Shown: positions 1 to 11,841 of the stretch, one piece after another
How the letters are laid out: the number at the start of each line of letters is the position of its first letter
How positions within the stretch are numbered: position 1 is the first letter of the stretch
Assembly: GCA_003427395.1 (NCBI GenBank)
Contig: BFEA01000448.1
Location: 1,160,234 to 1,196,579 of the forward strand
Length of the DNA: 36,346 bases
From: Chara braunii
Lineage: Eukaryota > Streptophyta > Charophyceae > Charales > Characeae
Direction of reading: 5' to 3'
Made by a program: the position numbers and the translations under genes
Notes under the pieces: generated by a model
Told to the model about the DNA's origin: nothing
The model's database searches: none
The model's input: the letters and a program-made list of their open reading frames with translations, nothing else

Positions 1-363
1 GAACCGCCATAAACGGCGATGCAGGGGGTGGTATGAGTGGGAAAGGTTTATATACGTTTGGCATCGACGGGATGCCGTTGATTGTTTGTTTATTTATTTT
101 CTTCTTCCTTTTTTAAAGACGTTGAACTTGTGGTTATTATTTTCTTATTTGTAGCGGTGTTTTCAATACTCGGGGAGAAAAGGGTCTTTATGTTTGTACC
201 TTCTCTTGTTTGTCATTGTGGTTGTTATGGAACTTGTGTACCTTCTGGTGATTGTCCATCTTCTTCAGGTTCGTTTGTCGGATATTCGGCACAGTTCTTC
301 ATCGTCGGCTCCAGCTCCACGGTTCAGTTTACCCTTCTTTTCACTTTCTTCAGCCTACGCAAC
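1..363. other. Left flank of the hAT relic, no gene recognised
   Basis: T-rich sequence with no protein similarity I can recognise. An open frame runs through part of it, but its translation is hydrophobic low complexity until the methionine at 364, where recognisable transposase sequence begins. The left terminus of the hAT element should lie in or before this stretch. I could not identify a terminal inverted repeat or an 8-bp target duplication. Confidence 0.4.
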
Positions 364-3300
364 ATGTCCGCCCCACAGGACACCGGGAAGGGCCCAGTGG
401 AGTCCTCGGCGACAGGGAAGAGGTCAGACGGTGGAAGAAAAGGTCATAACACGAAGACCTTTGACTCCCCTTTCAAGGTGGATCCAAAGGCAGATGGGAG
501 ACGAGATGACCCCGTTTGGCATTTCGTTGCTCGTGGTCGTTATTTGGACGGGTCCAGTGCGGTCGGGAGGAAGAACGGTCGTCGTTGTGTGTGCAGGTTA
601 TGCGGGCGTTTCATATGTCGGGGTGCTCGCAATGCAAAGGAATACTTTTTTCGTGGCGAGGGCTACAGATGCGCCGTGGCAACCCCGGCGGTGTGACACG
701 CGATTTGGTCCTAGGATATGTCAAAATGTCCTGCACATTTGGCTTCTGCCGTGCAAGTCTTGTAGAGTCTCCCTCTAGGTCATCCCTCTTTCCAATGGCC
801 ACCGCTTCGTTTTCCCGAGGACTCTGTTCCACTGCCTCCTTCCACCGCCGCCCCCTCCCAGATGGCGCCATCTCCTCGTGCACCACGTGCTCCGCTCCCC
901 CCTCGTCCCGCGGCAGTCTCACCTGCACCACTTCATGCGACGACTGCAGCGCCCGTTGATGGTGCCGTTCCCGGTGGGTGCGTGCGTGACTCACGTGCCA
1001 TTCCATCGGTGCCGACGCAGCCTGATGCGCAAGGCACCGGACCTGTTTCGGATGTCGGGGGACCTGTGCTGTTCGACGAGCCAGGGACTCGTGCTTTCGT
1101 CGAGGGTCGAGGGTGGGGGAAGGGCGCTGGAACATCGAGCGGCCTCGGCCCGGTGTTCACCGCGAACAGGAATAAGGTTGCTAGAGTTCGACGAGCAGCC
1201 GCACCTCCCCCAGCGGCAGAACCACCCGCGACGGGACATCAGGCTGCTGCGGATCCATGGTTGCTGCCCCCTCCTTCGCAGACACGTGGATAAGCACCAG
1301 ACTTCACTTCCGCACCTGTTTGCGAGGCCGCCTCAACGGTCCCGGCGGGGGCTTACACCATCCCGCTCGACGAGCCCATTCAAGTTTCGGATTCGTCACC
1401 CACTCCTGCGCCCGTGACAACCCCGACCTCGCAACACGGTTTCTTTGGGACATTGGATCCTCTGCAAAATTTGCGCAACATTGCTGCTCCTAGCCCAGGC
1501 CCACCTGCATCACCTGCGACTGTCGGCGGGGTGTGGGATTCGCTAGGTTGCGGCGCCGCTGCACGAGTGAAGGGCACTTACAGGCAGCAGGTGGTGACAT
1601 CGTACTACAACGACCCACATGAGCACGCATGGCACCTGCAAATCATGCAATTTATTGTCGAGAGCGGCATGACGTTCAACTGCGTGAAGCTTGAGAGCTT
1701 CAATCGCATGTTGACAATGATCATCCCACCTGGGGTTCCCGGGTCGCCCACCCCGAAACCCCCGACATATCACATGATCCGTACCTCGCGTTTGGATGAG
1801 CTTGATGCGGAGGTTTAAAAGTGTGTGAAACCCGTCCTTGCTATTTCGGCAACCTACGGATGCACGATCATGACAAACGGGTGGGGCAACATTCGGGGCC
1901 AAACGTTGTGCAACTACCTCGTAGGGACCATGCGGGGCACGACATACGTCGCGACAGATGTCATGCGAGGAAAGAAGGATGCCGCCGCTCTAGCGCAGGC
2001 TTGGCTGCAAAGGTTGAAGTCCCTTGACATCAAACTCGCGGACATCACCGCATTCGTCACAGACTCGGCTAGTTCCACCGTTTCTGCGATGGAGGTGTTT
2101 CAGAAGGATGAGAGTGTTAAGCACATCTTCTGGATTCCTTGTGTAGCGCACGTCATGGACCTCATCCTTGAGGACATCGACGACATTGAGTGGGTGGCGA
2201 CCTGCATTGCTCAGGCGCGGGTGGTCACAAAGTTTTTCAAGCGCCATAGCCATGCTCGCGAGGTTTTGCAATCTTTCTCGACGGCAGCACTGTTGCTTCC
2301 CGACGAGACTCGCTTGGCACGCTTGTCATTATGATGCGGCGACTTCTTAAGTTGCAATCACATCTCATGAGGGTGGTGATCGATGATCGGTGGAAGGACA
2401 CTATTTGGGCGACGAAGAAGATTAGAGACGACGCCGCGGAGGTCACAGCATGTGTCGGTTGTCCTCGGTGGTGGGAGGATATGACGCCGTTGTGCAAGTT
2501 GTTGGATCCCATCATGGACATGCTGCAAATGGTGGATAGCGACACGAGGCAGATTGGCAAGATTCTGCGTCGGTACGACGAGATGATCGTGCGTTGTTTG
2601 CCAGCATCTGCCTCGTTTGACAGGGATGAGCAGGACACAGTTCTCGAAGTGATTGACAGACGCTGCACAATGTTCAAGTCGCCTGCTCATATTGCTGCCA
2701 TGATATTGGATCCCGAGTTTTGAGAGCGCACGATGCCAGACGACGACGAGATGCAGCAGGGTTTGAAAGTCGCTCTTGTTCAGTTCGGGTACCCGGAGGG
2801 TTCGGATCAGCACAACGAGGTGATGGCTGCCGTTGAAAAGTTTCACACCAGGGAACCATCGTTCGACGACGTGGCCATGGACCGAGCGGCGAGGAGCTAC
2901 ACCCATCCAGCCACGTCTTGGGAGTTGAAGGAGAAGAGGTTCCCGCACACGGCCTTCTTCGCTGGCAGGATACTGCGTGTGTGGGCGACTGCATCGCCCT
3001 GCGAGCAAGCATGGTCCCGCTGGAGCTTCATCCACTCCAAATCCCTATACAGATTGGAGGTGGCACGGGCCGAAAAGCTCGTGTGATGCCATTGGAACCT
3101 TCGACTCCTCGACAGGCAGGGTATGTCGAACGATGCTCCTTACGACAGGCCACATCCATACGGGAGTTGGGTGCACTATTGGCAGCAGGTGGAGGAGGAG
3201 GTGCCCACTGACCAGCAGCTTGTCGCCGACAGAGGAGCCCGTGTTGCGGTGACGAATGAGGAGTTGTTGCACGCTACAGAGAGGATGCGTGCCATGTCCC

Positions 3301-3467
3301 GCATGGGAGCCGCTCGTCGTTTGCGAGAGTCAGACAGGAGGAGACGTCATGGAGGTGGTCGCGGAGGTGGTCGTCAGGCCGGTCGTGGGCGAGGCGGGCG
3401 TGGAGGTCCTGACAGGAGGAGGAGTGTCGCCAGTCGTGGTCGTTGCGAATCTGTGGCAAAGCTATGA
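364..3467 (+). pseudogene. hAT-family transposase (DUF659 type), broken
   Basis: This is a relic of a cut-and-paste hAT transposase. The ATG at 364 opens a BED-type zinc-finger-like region with the pair CRLCG near 595 and the ending EGYRCAVA; the usual histidine is replaced. A Pro/Ala-rich linker follows (about 860-1400). The RNase-H-like DUF659 core lies at 1825-2330, with VTDSASS, the PCVAHVMDLIL C-x2-H motif and, after a frameshift, VVIDDRW (about 2380). The C-terminal dimerisation region is at 2900-3086, with CEQAWS and IHSKSLYRLEVARAEKLV. Lesions: stops between 696 and 1300, a TAA at 1816, a frameshift at about 2311-2330, a TGA at 2721 and a TGA at 3084. The position of the first catalytic Asp (usually DGW) reads TNGW at 1873, an apparent D-to-N change. 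Some stops could lie in introns, but the frameshift inside the core argues for decay. Family assignment is firm; activity is very unlikely. Confidence 0.85.
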
Positions 3468-5832
3468 ACAGGCGGACCAGCTTGTACGGAAGCCTCGCCA
3501 ACGATGGGACGAGGGAGACTTTTTGTACGAGAGCTCGTCGAGTGACGATGAGGATTTCTTCGGCAGTGGCACGCCTGCACAGGATGGCGACAGCGATTTC
3601 GACGACCGTCACCCGGACGTGGACGACGATGACGGCTTCAGAGGCCATGATCGTGGTGATGGGGGAGATCGGCCGCAACCCCGCTCGACACAGAGAGACG
3701 ACGATAGAGCGCTTGACGAGGGAGCGGGACATTGCTGTGTTGAGGGTAACGCTGATGCAGGGAGCGGTGCAATTGCCTCGAGACCTGCAGACGGTGACAC
3801 CATGGACGTCCAGAGGGCGGGAGGCGAGCACCGTACAACCTCGGACAGGGTGCGAGATGGAGCGACTGATGGTTGTGCAGGACTTGTGGACGGCGGTGGC
3901 TTGAGGCGCTTGAAGCGCGGACCCAGGGAACAAGACACTATCGCTTCCCGTGTGCGCAGACGTCATGGCGGGGTTCCCGACATTCCAAAAGCAGCAGTCC
4001 CACAATTTGAGCAGATTCTTGTTTCAGAGGACTCTTTGAGCGACCATGCCGACGAGGAGCGGATGAAGGTGATTGACGGGACCGGTCGTGCTGGAAGTGA
4101 CACTTTCAGTATGCACGCGACAGCTCCGACGGGGTCCTCGGCAGCAACCCAGGAATCGGAATTGGATTTGGGACCGTCGATGCGTCATCCCGAGTTGAAG
4201 GGAGACAACGGTGTTCTCCCGGTGATGGACGACAAGGGTTCTGCTCATTCAATGCATCAGCTCACTTCTGCTGGAGCGCCTGCATTGTCAGTTGTAGCAA
4301 CCTCCGATGTGCGACTACCGCCGCCAGCGGCGGAGCGAGAGACTGTGCCGCCGACTCCAAGTGCTTTGGATGATCATCCCAATGTAGGCATGGAGGGGGT
4401 TGAGAGGCAGCAACCAAGCATACAGGGAGCCGATGCAGTTGACACTGTGTCGCGGCCATCGCGTGTATTGACGGAGGGGATTGCTGATGTGTGTTTAGGC
4501 GACGATCTCCCGGACGTGGTCGTCTCACGCACTCCCGCCGCTGAGCATATCGCCGTTGCCCTTGTCGGCCTGGAATGCCCCACCGACAGTCTTCCTGGTA
4601 CCACCGATTTACTGGCCATGGACTCGGCGCTCGCCTCGCTCCCGGACTTGTCGACGTTGATATCTCCGGGTTTGCCCCACGTGCCAACGCCAAACCTGCA
4701 ACAACCTGTCGCCATGGAAAGCGCACCAGGCGCGTTTGACGAGTTTGGAGGCGATACGATTGTTTTTGCCACGCCCACGATTTTTCGTGTTGGCAGGCCA
4801 CATGAGGTGGACCTTGGGAAGGCCGAGACGGCTACTCGACATCACCGCGGCGGTCACCGCAGCATCGCACACCGCAGGTCCGATTCCTTTGGCGTTCCTG
4901 AGGGAGGGTGTGTAGGCAGGGCAGATGACGCAGCGGGCAGATCAGCAAGACCCTCAAGTCCGCCGTCGAGATCAGAGCATCACCCCGTTAGCGGTACTTC
5001 CGGCGAAGTCACGGGCGTCCCCGCCACGGACACCATGGACCCCACACGACAGCCTGCGGTCGGGTCCTCGTCCACAGCACGGCGCGACAGAGCCACTGTT
5101 TTGCCGACAGTGGCATTCTATGCCACTGAGGGGAGTGCTGGGGGGTTGGACGAGTCGAGAGCCCGAATTGCAGGCAGACCCTCCGCACCCTGTATGGGGA
5201 CACGATCCATCGGGAGTGTCGACGGTGCTCGCCACACCGCCATGTCAGAGTATGAGGACCGACATGGGAGCGCCTTGCCGACGAAGTCCTCTGATGTCCA
5301 TGCTACGAGGGTCGCGAAGGCGAGTCTTTCTCGAGCGAGGAAGAAGGCTTCGGAAAGGACGGCGTCACTCTCGTCGCCACATATGCGATCCCACATTGGG
5401 CAATTCGGTGTTGCGCCTCTCAAGGACGGAGAGATTGCACCTAATGGCGCTGCGTTGGATGTTGGAGAGAGGCCTGCGGGGGCGGACAACGTCTGCAGGG
5501 ATGGTGCAGTCACTGTAGGACATGCAGTGGCAGGTTAGAAGAGATGTGGCAGTGTACTTACCGTCCACGACGACAGCACGGATGTTGCCCCGGGAGAGAC
5601 CACAGGCACTGATGATGCGGGGGACTCTGATTTCGTGCCTGGATCTCGGGGGGCGGACAAAGATATTGGAGGAGGGCGACGAGTGAGACCGAGGACACGA
5701 CTGGGGCCATCCGGCCAGGTACTGCAAAGCACAACATCGGTGACGATTCCTGCCCCAATCGATTGGCGAGCTCAGGCGCAGCGACTGGTGCGCAAAATGG
5801 AGGCCACTCTTCAAGAAACACATGGCTCATAG
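3256..5832 (+). pseudogene. Long acidic low-complexity open frame continuing the hAT relic
   Basis: The frame is open for 760 codons (3256-5538), has one TAG at 5536, then stays open in the same frame to 5832. The start at 3256 is only the first ATG in frame. Usable sequence probably begins near 3450, where the transposase frame ends in an Arg/Gly-rich run and this frame begins WQSYEQADQLVRKPRQRWDE. An Asp/Ser-rich stretch follows (SSSSDDEDFF at about 3535, DDRHPDVDDDD at about 3600). The rest is rich in D, G, R, T, P and A, with no domain I recognise. The end resumes a basic, helix-like segment, IDWRAQAQRLVRKMEATLQ. It may be a C-terminal extension of the transposase or a second element protein; function unknown. 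Its freedom from stops contrasts with the broken core upstream. Confidence 0.5.
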
Positions 5833-6090
5833 ATCGGCCGTGGATGGAGAGAGAGAGAGAGAGAGAGAGACTGTCGACCTCGGCCCCGGCTACCACTAGG
5901 ACGGGAGGCCCTTGGCCTAGGCGCGTAGCATGAGAGCCTATAGCCGGGCAGGCAGAGGTCGTAGGGATGTTGCTACATATCCGCTCGACATTGCAGTTTT
6001 CTCTTGGCACCCTTGCAGCCTCGCAGGTATCTTATCGTGGTTGGCATGGGATATTGTTGTCGTCGACGCGACGTTGATATCTCCTGGACT

Positions 6091-6147
<57 letters not shown>

Positions 6148-6365
6148 TGTCGACTAGGATGGGAGGCCCTTGGCCTAGGCCCGTAGCATGAGAGCCTATA
6201 GCTGGGCAGGCAGAGGTCATAGAGATGTTGCTACATATCCGCTCAATCGTGCAGTTATTTCGTGTCACACTTGCAGCCCCGCAGCTATCTTATCGTGATT
6301 GCTGGGATTTTTTTGTCGACGACGCGGCGTTGATATCTCCCGGACTTGGAGAGATAGAGACAGAC

Positions 6366-6410
<45 letters not shown>

Positions 6411-6505
6411 CGACCACGGCCCGGGCTACCATTAGGAAGGGAGGCGCTTGGCCTAAACCCGTAGCATGAGAGCTTATAGCCGGGCAAGCAGAGGTCAGAT
6501 GCAGG
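5826..6505. repeat. Tandem satellite of ~258-278 bp units containing GA tracts
   Basis: Three successive units share the block around GTAGCATGAGAGCCTATAG, at 5931, 6189 and 6467, giving spacings of 258 and 278 bp. Each unit has a GA tract (5847-5870, 6093-6145, 6369-6406), then CTGTCGAC, a GGGAGGC.CTTGGCCTA block and a GTTGATATCTCC block before the next tract. The third unit is incomplete and ends near 6505. The array begins directly after the end of the hAT open frame, so it could be subterminal repeats of that element or an independent satellite. Confidence 0.85.
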
Positions 6506-7357
6506 ATCATGGATGAGGTATCTTTTTGTGATTGGTTGTTGCCACTTGTTGGCACTATTGGGAGTCTCTAGAGTACTGTCAGAGAGTGAGAAACACGGTT
6601 TAAACACGCAGTGTTATCTCCACAGTTGTGCATAGTGCTTTCAAGAATTTTTTACTGCCTACTCAGTTTGTGTGCATCGTGTACTATTTCTGTGTTGTCG
6701 GGCAGACAGAGGTCCCTCCTTGTATAGTCTGTGCTGCATGTATGCGCGTGCATGTTATTGTCTGCGTGTGTGTGTTGCACGAACTTACACCGTTCACGAA
6801 GAATTGATAATTGACAAACAAGTTGAAACAACCAAGTTCACAACAGTTCTGCACAAAGTCGCAAGAATGTTATATTTTTTGGCTTCGTGTTTTCTTTTCA
6901 GGCAGGTCATGGAGTCTTGTGCAGTCACAAACATCTCAATGTCCACACACGTAATTTTGAAATTGTCAAATTACCCAAAGGGTCGCTGACTCGCTGGACC
7001 AGGTTTCCAATACGGGATGCTCCCAAGACTACCCAACATATGGATATATATATATATATTATACTATATGTATATGTATATTTACATATATATCCTTCTG
7101 TATATGCATATTCTTCTGTATTTGTAAACATTGGACGCAAAGTCACAAGCTATCACATCAAGTTTTGGTTTTCTTTGTTTTTCTTTTTTTTTTCGATGCG
7201 TTTCATTGGACGTGGGGGGGGGGTTTCTTTACAGTTCCCGCTGGGAAACTACCAAGCCGTCGACGGCCGTGCTGGGTCACTTGAGGCCACACGTGATTGA
7301 AATCGTGAACGGAGTGGTAAAATACTGTGTACCGCGCACAGCACGGAGGCACAGCCT

Positions 7358-7360
<3 letters not shown>
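6506..7360. other. AT-rich stretch without a recognisable gene
   Basis: Short open frames only, none with family resemblance. It contains a TA-rich microsatellite at about 7044-7107, a T run at about 7185-7195 and a run of G at 7214-7223. Nothing else stands out. Confidence 0.6.

Positions 7361-7399
<39 letters not shown>
7361..7399. repeat. Poly-G tract, 39 bases
   Basis: An uninterrupted run of 39 G on the plus strand. A real G homopolymer of this length is prone to quadruplex formation and to sequencing or assembly error, so the exact length should not be trusted. Confidence 0.9.
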
Positions 7400-7400
<1 letters not shown>

Positions 7401-7635
7401 GGGAAGGGAACAGAGAGCTCTAGTAAGTGTCTGAATCTGGACGTGTTTCCATGCAGAGGTGCATAGAAGTAGATCAATGGCAATTTTTGGCATTTGTCCA
7501 CAAACACGTCCACATTCAAACACTTACTACAAGTCTACAACCCTTTTTGATAGTGGGATCTCGCCCCAACTCTCAGGCGTGCACATTCGTGCGCAATAGA
7601 CGTCCACAGCCACGGTACGTCCACAACAGCAGTGC

Positions 7636-8530
7636 AGAAAAGAGGAAAAAACGAAAAAAGACAAACGAAAAAAGGACCAAATAGCCCGAAAAAGAAAATT
7701 GGCGTCGTCCGGCGTCCACCCAAAAAAAATGCGGGCGCGGTCGCCCCAACTCCAAGCACAAGGGCGACCGCCGCCGCGACCGGTCGGTATTATGACAACG
7801 ACCGCGCCCTTGTGCTGCAGATTGCAGCCCCCTCTACGCCGTTCTAAGCCCCTAAATAGGTCGTCGACATTTCCCGATGGGAAATTCTGCTTCTGCAAAA
7901 AATGCAACCGGGTATAGCGCAGCCTCTTGGCTGTGAACTTCGCCAATGGGTCCAAGACCCTGCCAGTAAATCCCACCCGGGGCCGACACCCCGGCATAGA
8001 CCCCCGTCCCCGACCCCGACCCCCGCCCACCGCCCCCCGGCCCCGACCCCCGGCCCCAACCCCCAGCCCCGACCCCCGGCCCCGACTCCCCGGCTCCGTC
8101 ACCCCGGCGCCGCACCCCGCATACCGCCCCGGACCCCGCGGTGCCGGGGTTGCGGAGCCGGTGGTGCGGTGGCGGGGGTGGGATGCGGGGTCGCGGGGTT
8201 GCGGGGGGCGGGGGTCGATGGGCAGCGGTGCTGTGGGTGTCGGGGGTGACGAGCGGGGTGCGGCGGCGGGGTCCCGCCGGGGTCGGTGGCGGGCCGGGGG
8301 TCAGGGGCGGGGGCGAACGCCGGGGGTCGGCCCGGTGGCGGGCTGGGGCAACCCCGCACCCGCCAAAAGGGGTCCGCGGCCCCGGGGGTGAACCCATGCC
8401 GGGGCATTTTCTGCACCAGACAGAAAATGCCAGGGGCTCCACGCCGGCGGTGCGCACCCCCCACTGTTTTTTTTTTTTTTTTCAATTTTTTTTTGGATTT
8501 TTTTCTTTTCTTTTCTTTTTTCTCCTTATT
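7636..8530. repeat. GC-rich island with C-strand to G-strand switch, AT-homopolymer flanks
   Basis: The left side (7636-7735) is A-rich on the plus strand. From about 7972 to 8140 the plus strand is made of CCCCGACCCC-like motifs. From about 8141 to 8400 it is the opposite, with GGGGGTCGG/GGCGGGG-like motifs. The right side (8467-8525) is almost pure T. The halves are therefore roughly inverted copies in composition; for example GCCCCGACCCCCGGCC near 8040 finds a near inverse at about 8292. It could be a degenerate foldback element. Open frames crossing it are compositional artefacts. Confidence 0.55.
8403..8431. repeat. Perfect 11-bp hairpin inside the GC island
   Basis: The arms GGCATTTTCTG (8403-8413) and CAGAAAATGCC (8421-8431) are exact inverse copies separated by 7 bases. 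It lies at the G-rich end of the island, just before the T-rich flank. Confidence 0.85.
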
Positions 8531-9747
8531 GGGGGGGGGTCCCGGGTGCCGACCTCCGGAACCCCAGACCCCGCCGGGGTCCCGGGGCCGGGGGTCGACA
8601 ACACTGCCCCCAATGCGTGAATTCGCATACGGGTCCGATAAAGGTGTGCGGCTGTGCGTGCCCCCTATGCTATACAGCGTACGAGAAACGCCCTCGACTA
8701 AGCCACCTCTCCGATTGCGACTGATTAGCTTTCTCACGTGGTTCGGTAGCTCGACGGGGATACGCCCACATAAGGGGCAACTCCTGCAGGTGGAGGTAAG
8801 TTGTAGCTCGCTTGACCCTATCCTATCGTGGAGGTTCGTGAGATGTATGGCTGGCGCACTCGGCCGAAGCAGCGACGAAAACTCCATTTGGACAACGATG
8901 AAGGGTAAAGACCTCCACGAAAATACTGTGTAACGCGGTCAGGAGCTTCCCCCTGCGGGACCGATGCGCTCGACAATAGCACCGTGTGGTGCATCCCACC
9001 CAACACGCTCGCATGAACGGTGTATTTCTGTAAAAAATCCGGGGAAACGTATCGGTGGTTCAACTTGGTGTTTTAGGACCAAGTGATTGATATCTTTGAG
9101 TGTACTTGCCTCCTCAACTTTTTTCACTCTCCGGTCAAATTGAAAGAGGGGTTGTTAGACAGCTAACCTAACAGGAATATTACAAAATCTCTCACCGAGT
9201 CTCACCCATAGTTTACCATTGGGGTCACTACGGCCGCGCCAAAAATGAAGTTTCCATTTACAATCGAAACTCATTTTTGCAGTCTTGCCGCGACCTGAAT
9301 TTGTCATGCAAAACAGACTCAGGCTGCCGCGCTCCCATAATTTTGTCAAATGTCATTTCGGGTATGGCTGAGGTGTGTTGGGCGTGGCCCAGGCACCGGG
9401 AACAGGACATACCTTTTTTCTCCAGCGGTTACCCTGTAGTAAAGGGTGCATCTGGCCCAAATCACCACCAGTTGCAGCCAGTAGTACCAGCGGCCCTCTC
9501 TTGGACTCTTTCCCAGGGCCTCATAGGCGCTAACCCTCTTCACTTGTCGAGTGGATTTTTAACCCATTCATCTCAGAGATCAGACGACTGAGATTTTTTA
9601 TGGTCCACCAGTCTCCAACATGGCTTTTGACAAAACTGAGTTTGGTGGTCTGAGGTTATTTTGGATTTAAAACTGAGGCCGCAACCAGCATGCAGAAACA
9701 AGTTTCGATTGCACATTGAAACTGTGGCCGCAGTTTTTTTTTTACCC
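8531..9747. other. No gene recognised
   Basis: Mixed-composition DNA with short open frames only. I see no protein family, RNA gene or repeat worth naming in this stretch. Confidence 0.5.
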
Positions 9748-9941
9748 TTTCTCCAAGATTTCCTGATGGTCGCAAAATCTCTCTCTAGTTTCTTTTTGGT
9801 ATCTTGCTTACTGTCGTCTCAAATTTTCGTCTTTCTGACAACTTTTTCTCCAAAATTTCCCGGTGGTCACACGATCTTTCTCTAATTTCTTTCTGGTATC
9901 TTGCTTACTGTCGTCTCAAACTGTCGTCTTGCTGACACTGC
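9748..9941. repeat. 97-bp tandem duplication
   Basis: Two adjacent copies begin at 9748 and 9845, each starting TTTCTCCAA.ATTTCC and sharing GGTATCTTGCTTACTGTCG near their middle. They differ at scattered positions, so the duplication is not recent. Non-coding. Confidence 0.85.
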
Positions 9942-11525
9942 TCTTGCTGCCTTGGAAAGTAGTAATAATTATTAATACTCGAGGTGTGGTGGTTCAGAGT
10001 TCCTCATCATGATTGGAGCAACAGATGTTGTTGCTCGCTAGTAGTAGCGAGTGGGATTTAGACTCTATTGTGAATGCTTCTACAAGATGTGAAGAAAATA
10101 CGCTTTGATTCAATCTAACAAGCATTAATGCTCAAAATACGATCCAGGTTCATGCTGAGGATAAGTTTATTCAACTTTCAATCAGTCTCACACATACAGG
10201 GTCAAACTTTGCACACACAGACAAAGGTGCCCAATTGCGGCAATTCAGCAAACATCTCAAGGCCCAGCGCGGGCAGACAGAGACGGTACGAACTTGCGAA
10301 GTAAAAGTAACCAGACACTCCTACTAGGGGCAGACGAGAGCAACACAAATTGAGAACATAATGTACCCGCTGCACCACTTTACTCAAACGTGCCGAATGT
10401 ACCCACCCCACAATTCAGCAATGGTACGTTTTGTATATCCTCATAAAGGTATCACTCCACACTACAGTTAGTGTCTCGTGTTTTGTTCACTGCTTGGTTT
10501 TGAAAATGCCAATCACACATTGATATATGCATACATATCCACACGGTTATCTCTCAAGCGATCTGCTTAATTGACTCTCATGTTTATTCATTATAGCACC
10601 ACCACCACCACCACCTTCGTTCATTTGAATAGAACGATTGGTCGTTATAGCTTTATTCGGGCAACTTCAATCTACACACAAGGATTGAGTATACATTGGT
10701 GTACTTGTTTTGGAAAGAAGACTCCATACGAGTTCCTATCTTTAAAAAAATTCATGTTGCGACCTGAATTTTTGTCTGTCATAAAGTGAGTTGGAAAGTC
10801 GGCCTTGATGGCCGCCAAACGTTCGACTGCTTTCATATCACATCTCCAAATTCTGCAGTAACTTGCCAATAATGACCATTCGTTATATTCGGGGGGAGAT
10901 GGGTTACATGTGCATCACTTATTTGCGAAAATGAATTTCAATGGAGAAATGAAGCCATAATTCTTTCACAGAGGCATGCAGGATATTAGCACAAAACCAA
11001 ACTGTGTGGTGGTGCCCATGTATTAACATACAAAGTACGGGAAACCGAACAAACCTTTGTGCGTGGATTTCAGCCTACACTAAGCTTGGGAGGTCACTTG
11101 AAAGACTTTTGATGGAGTCTCATGAAGGCCTATTGGCCATCGCTCTGCAACTCATCAGCACAAGCATCGTGCAATGCACCAGATTATTTGTCATTCACAA
11201 ACCATCTCTGTGTCACCACTTACCTTCACAAATGATCGTCCATCCATAAATCATCCATCCATAAATCGCTGATCGACTACGCTAATTAAAGGCTATTTTG
11301 AATTTTGACTAATCCATTCAGGGATCACCCGATTGGCTGATTGACCAACCGTCCATTCATCAATCAAAATGAACCAATGAAAAAAAATCAATTGGTCGGT
11401 CCTTTTGCTTAATTTACTCACTTATCGAAGGAAAGAGTGCCAATACGATCTTTCCTATAGTTGTTTGTTGGCACAGGTCTTCAATCAATTAGGCTGGCAT
11501 TGTCCTTGAACAAAACTGTCATACT
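9942..11525. other. No gene recognised
   Basis: AT-rich sequence without a convincing coding frame. Minor simple repeats occur: a CAC run near 10600-10615 and CCATCCATAAATC-type repeats near 11230-11270. No RNA gene or mobile element was recognised. Confidence 0.5.
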
Positions 11526-11841
11526 CAAAATTTGCTCTTAGTTTTGACTCTTATTATTTATTAACCTATTGTTATTGATATGTATTGTGCTAATCCAGAA
11601 AGGAGAAAGGGTTAGCATATCATAAACATGGAGTCACCTGAGACTTTAGTCCCTCGTTGTATATAATTTAGCATTTCATATTACAAAATTTGGTCTTAGT
11701 TTTGGCTCTTATTATTTATTAAGCTATTGTTATTGATATGTATTGTGCTAATCCAGAAAGGAAAAAGGGTTAATGTATCATGACCACGGAGTCACCCAAG
11801 ACTTTAGTCCCTTGCTGTATATAATTTACAATTTTGGAGAG
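11526..11841. repeat. 158-bp tandem duplication
   Basis: Two copies begin at 11526 and 11684 (CAAAATTTG.TCTTAGTTTT) and run through ATTGATATGTATTGTGC, GGAGTCACC and CTTTAGTCCCT.G.TGTATA with few differences. The second copy runs straight into the GGAGA repeat. Non-coding. Confidence 0.9.

Noticed and set aside
611-1135. 174-codon minus-strand frame in the hAT relic
   Set aside because: Antisense of transposase sequence in GC-rich DNA; the plus strand carries the recognisable domains.
7131-7523. Gly-rich or Pro-rich protein over the G tract
   Set aside because: Created by the 39-base G homopolymer.
7844-8933. Long frames on both strands across the GC-rich island
   Set aside because: They translate to Pro/Arg/Gly/Ala runs produced by C- and G-rich repeats; all frames are open for compositional reasons.
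11149-11160. Second hammerhead-like CTCATCAG (also CTGATGAG at 14337 and 22081)
   Set aside because: No helix II partner or GAAAC follows in the right place; one lies inside the protease coding sequence.
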